Source of the DNA: Comamonadaceae bacterium
GTDB lineage: Bacteria; Pseudomonadota; Gammaproteobacteria; Burkholderiales; Burkholderiaceae_C
Reading direction: 5' to 3'
Length of the DNA: 40,689 nt
NCBI GenBank assembly: GCA_008080595.1
Contig: VIKI01000065.1
Coordinates: forward strand, 1-40,689
The notes beneath the pieces were generated by a model. That model was not told where the DNA came from. It did no database searches and was given only the letters and a program-made list of their open reading frames with translations. This document shows positions 39,892 through 40,689 of the stretch, one piece after another. A program made the position numbers and the translations under genes. Within the stretch, counting starts at the first letter, position 1. Every line of letters starts with the position of its first letter.

Positions 39892-40689
39892 ATGCATATT
39901 TTGGTGGTGGGTGCTGGCATAGCCGGTGCTGCGACGGCGCATGCACTGGTGCGTGCAGGTTGCAGCGTTGAAATCCTGGAGAGTGCGGACTCTGTGGCTT
40001 CAGAGGCCAGCCACGCCAACGCGGGTCTGGTTTCGCCCGGGCATTGCTTTAGCTGGGCGGAACCGGGCGTGGTCGGGGTAGCCGTCCAATCCCTGTTGGG
40101 TCGTGGTGATGGGATCGGCATATGCCCTCCGTGGGATGCTTCATTTCTGCAATGGAGCGCCCTGTTCGCACGCGAGGCAAGCCGGGAACGGTGGCTTGCC
40201 AACTCGCGTGCGGCCTTGGTGTTGGCGGCCTATTCGCGTGACTTGCAGATGCGCGAAGCCAGCATTCCATTGGAGGCATATGGTGGCCGCCACAACGGCA
40301 TCCTGTACTTGTACGATGACCGGCATGCGCCAAGCAGCCATGACGCAGACTTGCTTAGCAGTTCCGGGGAGCCTTTTGAGAGCCTGGACGCGGCCCAGTT
40401 GTTGCTCTGCGAGCCACTGTTGCAAGCATCCAATATACGGTTCCAGCAGGCCGTCTTTTGCCCCAACGATGGCACAGGAGATGCAGCGCGGTATGCACGT
40501 GCGGCCCTGGATGCAGCGCTGGTGCAAGGGGCTCAAATCCATTTTTCTGAAACTGCAAGGAAACTGATAACCAAGGGGCAAAGGGTCATAGGCTTGGAGA
40601 CCCATCGGGGCAACTACCAAGCGGATGGCGTGGTCATTGCCGGCGGTTTAGCCTCGCGCCAGCTGGCGGCAAGCGTCGGCTATAGCCTT
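39892..40689 (+). CDS. D-amino acid dehydrogenase-like FAD oxidoreductase (3' end beyond window)
   Basis: The frame from ATG 39892 stays open for 266 codons to the window edge. MHILVVGAGIAGAATAHALV holds the FAD Rossmann GxGxxG (residues 7-12). SEASHANAGLVSPGHCFSWA is the conserved stretch of DadA, and DGTGDAARYARAALDAAL and DGVVIAGGLASRQLA match later DAO-fold segments. It would deaminate D-amino acids to 2-oxo acids, with the electrons entering the respiratory chain. The C-terminal part is absent, so the substrate class is not certain; opine or glycine oxidases share this architecture. Control by the divergent XRE-cupin regulator through the palindrome is likely. Confidence 0.82.
   Translation, partial: MHILVVGAGIAGAATAHALVRAGCSVEILESADSVASEASHANAGLVSPGHCFSWAEPGVVGVAVQSLLGRGDGIGICPPWDASFLQWSALFAREASRERWLANSRAALVLAAYSRDLQMREASIPLEAYGGRHNGILYLYDDRHAPSSHDADLLSSSGEPFESLDAAQLLLCEPLLQASNIRFQQAVFCPNDGTGDAARYARAALDAALVQGAQIHFSETARKLITKGQRVIGLETHRGNYQADGVVIAGGLASRQLAASVGYSL

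Noticed and set aside
1-40689. CRISPR arrays, tRNA genes, insertion sequences or prophage genes
   Set aside because: No regular spacer-repeat array, tRNA cloverleaf, transposase or phage structural gene was recognised on either strand.

Overview
The window reads as a chromosomal segment of a betaproteobacterium, most likely Comamonadaceae (Rhodoferax/Polaromonas/Acidovorax type). This is inferred from protein character: a phasin, a fused LivM-LivG transporter subunit, a Comamonadaceae-style trimeric porin, dapA-bamC, parE-slt-parC, and the IpdC/LutACB types. A short intergenic repeat of a kind I recall from this family also occurs three times. No tRNA, rRNA, CRISPR array, insertion sequence or phage gene was seen. 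Both window edges cut through a gene: an IpdC-type decarboxylase on the left and a DadA-type oxidoreductase on the right.

Layout. 1-8.6 kb is mainly housekeeping: ipdC (partial), 3-hydroxyacyl-CoA dehydrogenase, a GNAT acetyltransferase, a DUF808 membrane protein, an SRPBCC protein, dusC, clpS and a broken clpA, then a Fe(III)-binding protein with a Fur-like box. 8.6-10.3 kb holds a patatin-like lipoprotein and a phasin with a damaged C-terminus. Upstream of the phasin are two PhaR-like operators and downstream a structured 3' region. 10.6-13.5 kb is a lactate-utilisation operon (lutA-lutC-lutB, joined by ATGA overlaps), followed by a thioesterase and a nitroreductase.

14.8-18.6 kb is the most unusual part. 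It is a tight six-gene run with a Roadblock/LC7 protein, a soluble Aer-like PAS protein, a PhnD-like binding protein with no signal peptide, a helical protein with a CxxCH motif, a degenerate receiver protein and a second, divergent Roadblock-like protein. I know of no described system with this composition, and it is the main candidate for an undescribed signalling module.

18.6-27.7 kb returns to core genes: bamC and a frameshifted dapA, a methyltransferase coupled to a 41-residue membrane protein, an MFS transporter, then parE, a lytic transglycosylase and parC. parC carries an in-frame 27-bp tandem duplication. 27.9-36.7 kb is one long minus-strand run: 4HBT thioesterase, livK, livH, livMG, livF, porin, acyl-CoA dehydrogenase, marR. 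It looks like uptake and CoA-dependent breakdown of an aromatic or related organic acid. 37.1-38.8 kb encodes a tannase/feruloyl-esterase/MHETase-family lipoprotein that could release aromatic acids outside the cell. 39.0-40.7 kb has an XRE-cupin regulator divergent from the DadA-like gene, with a perfect 26-bp palindrome between them.

Three conserved genes (clpA, phaP, dapA) share one lesion: a short internal stretch expected from the family is missing and the frame shifts at the junction. Because dapA is normally essential, an assembly or consensus problem must be weighed against real gene decay.
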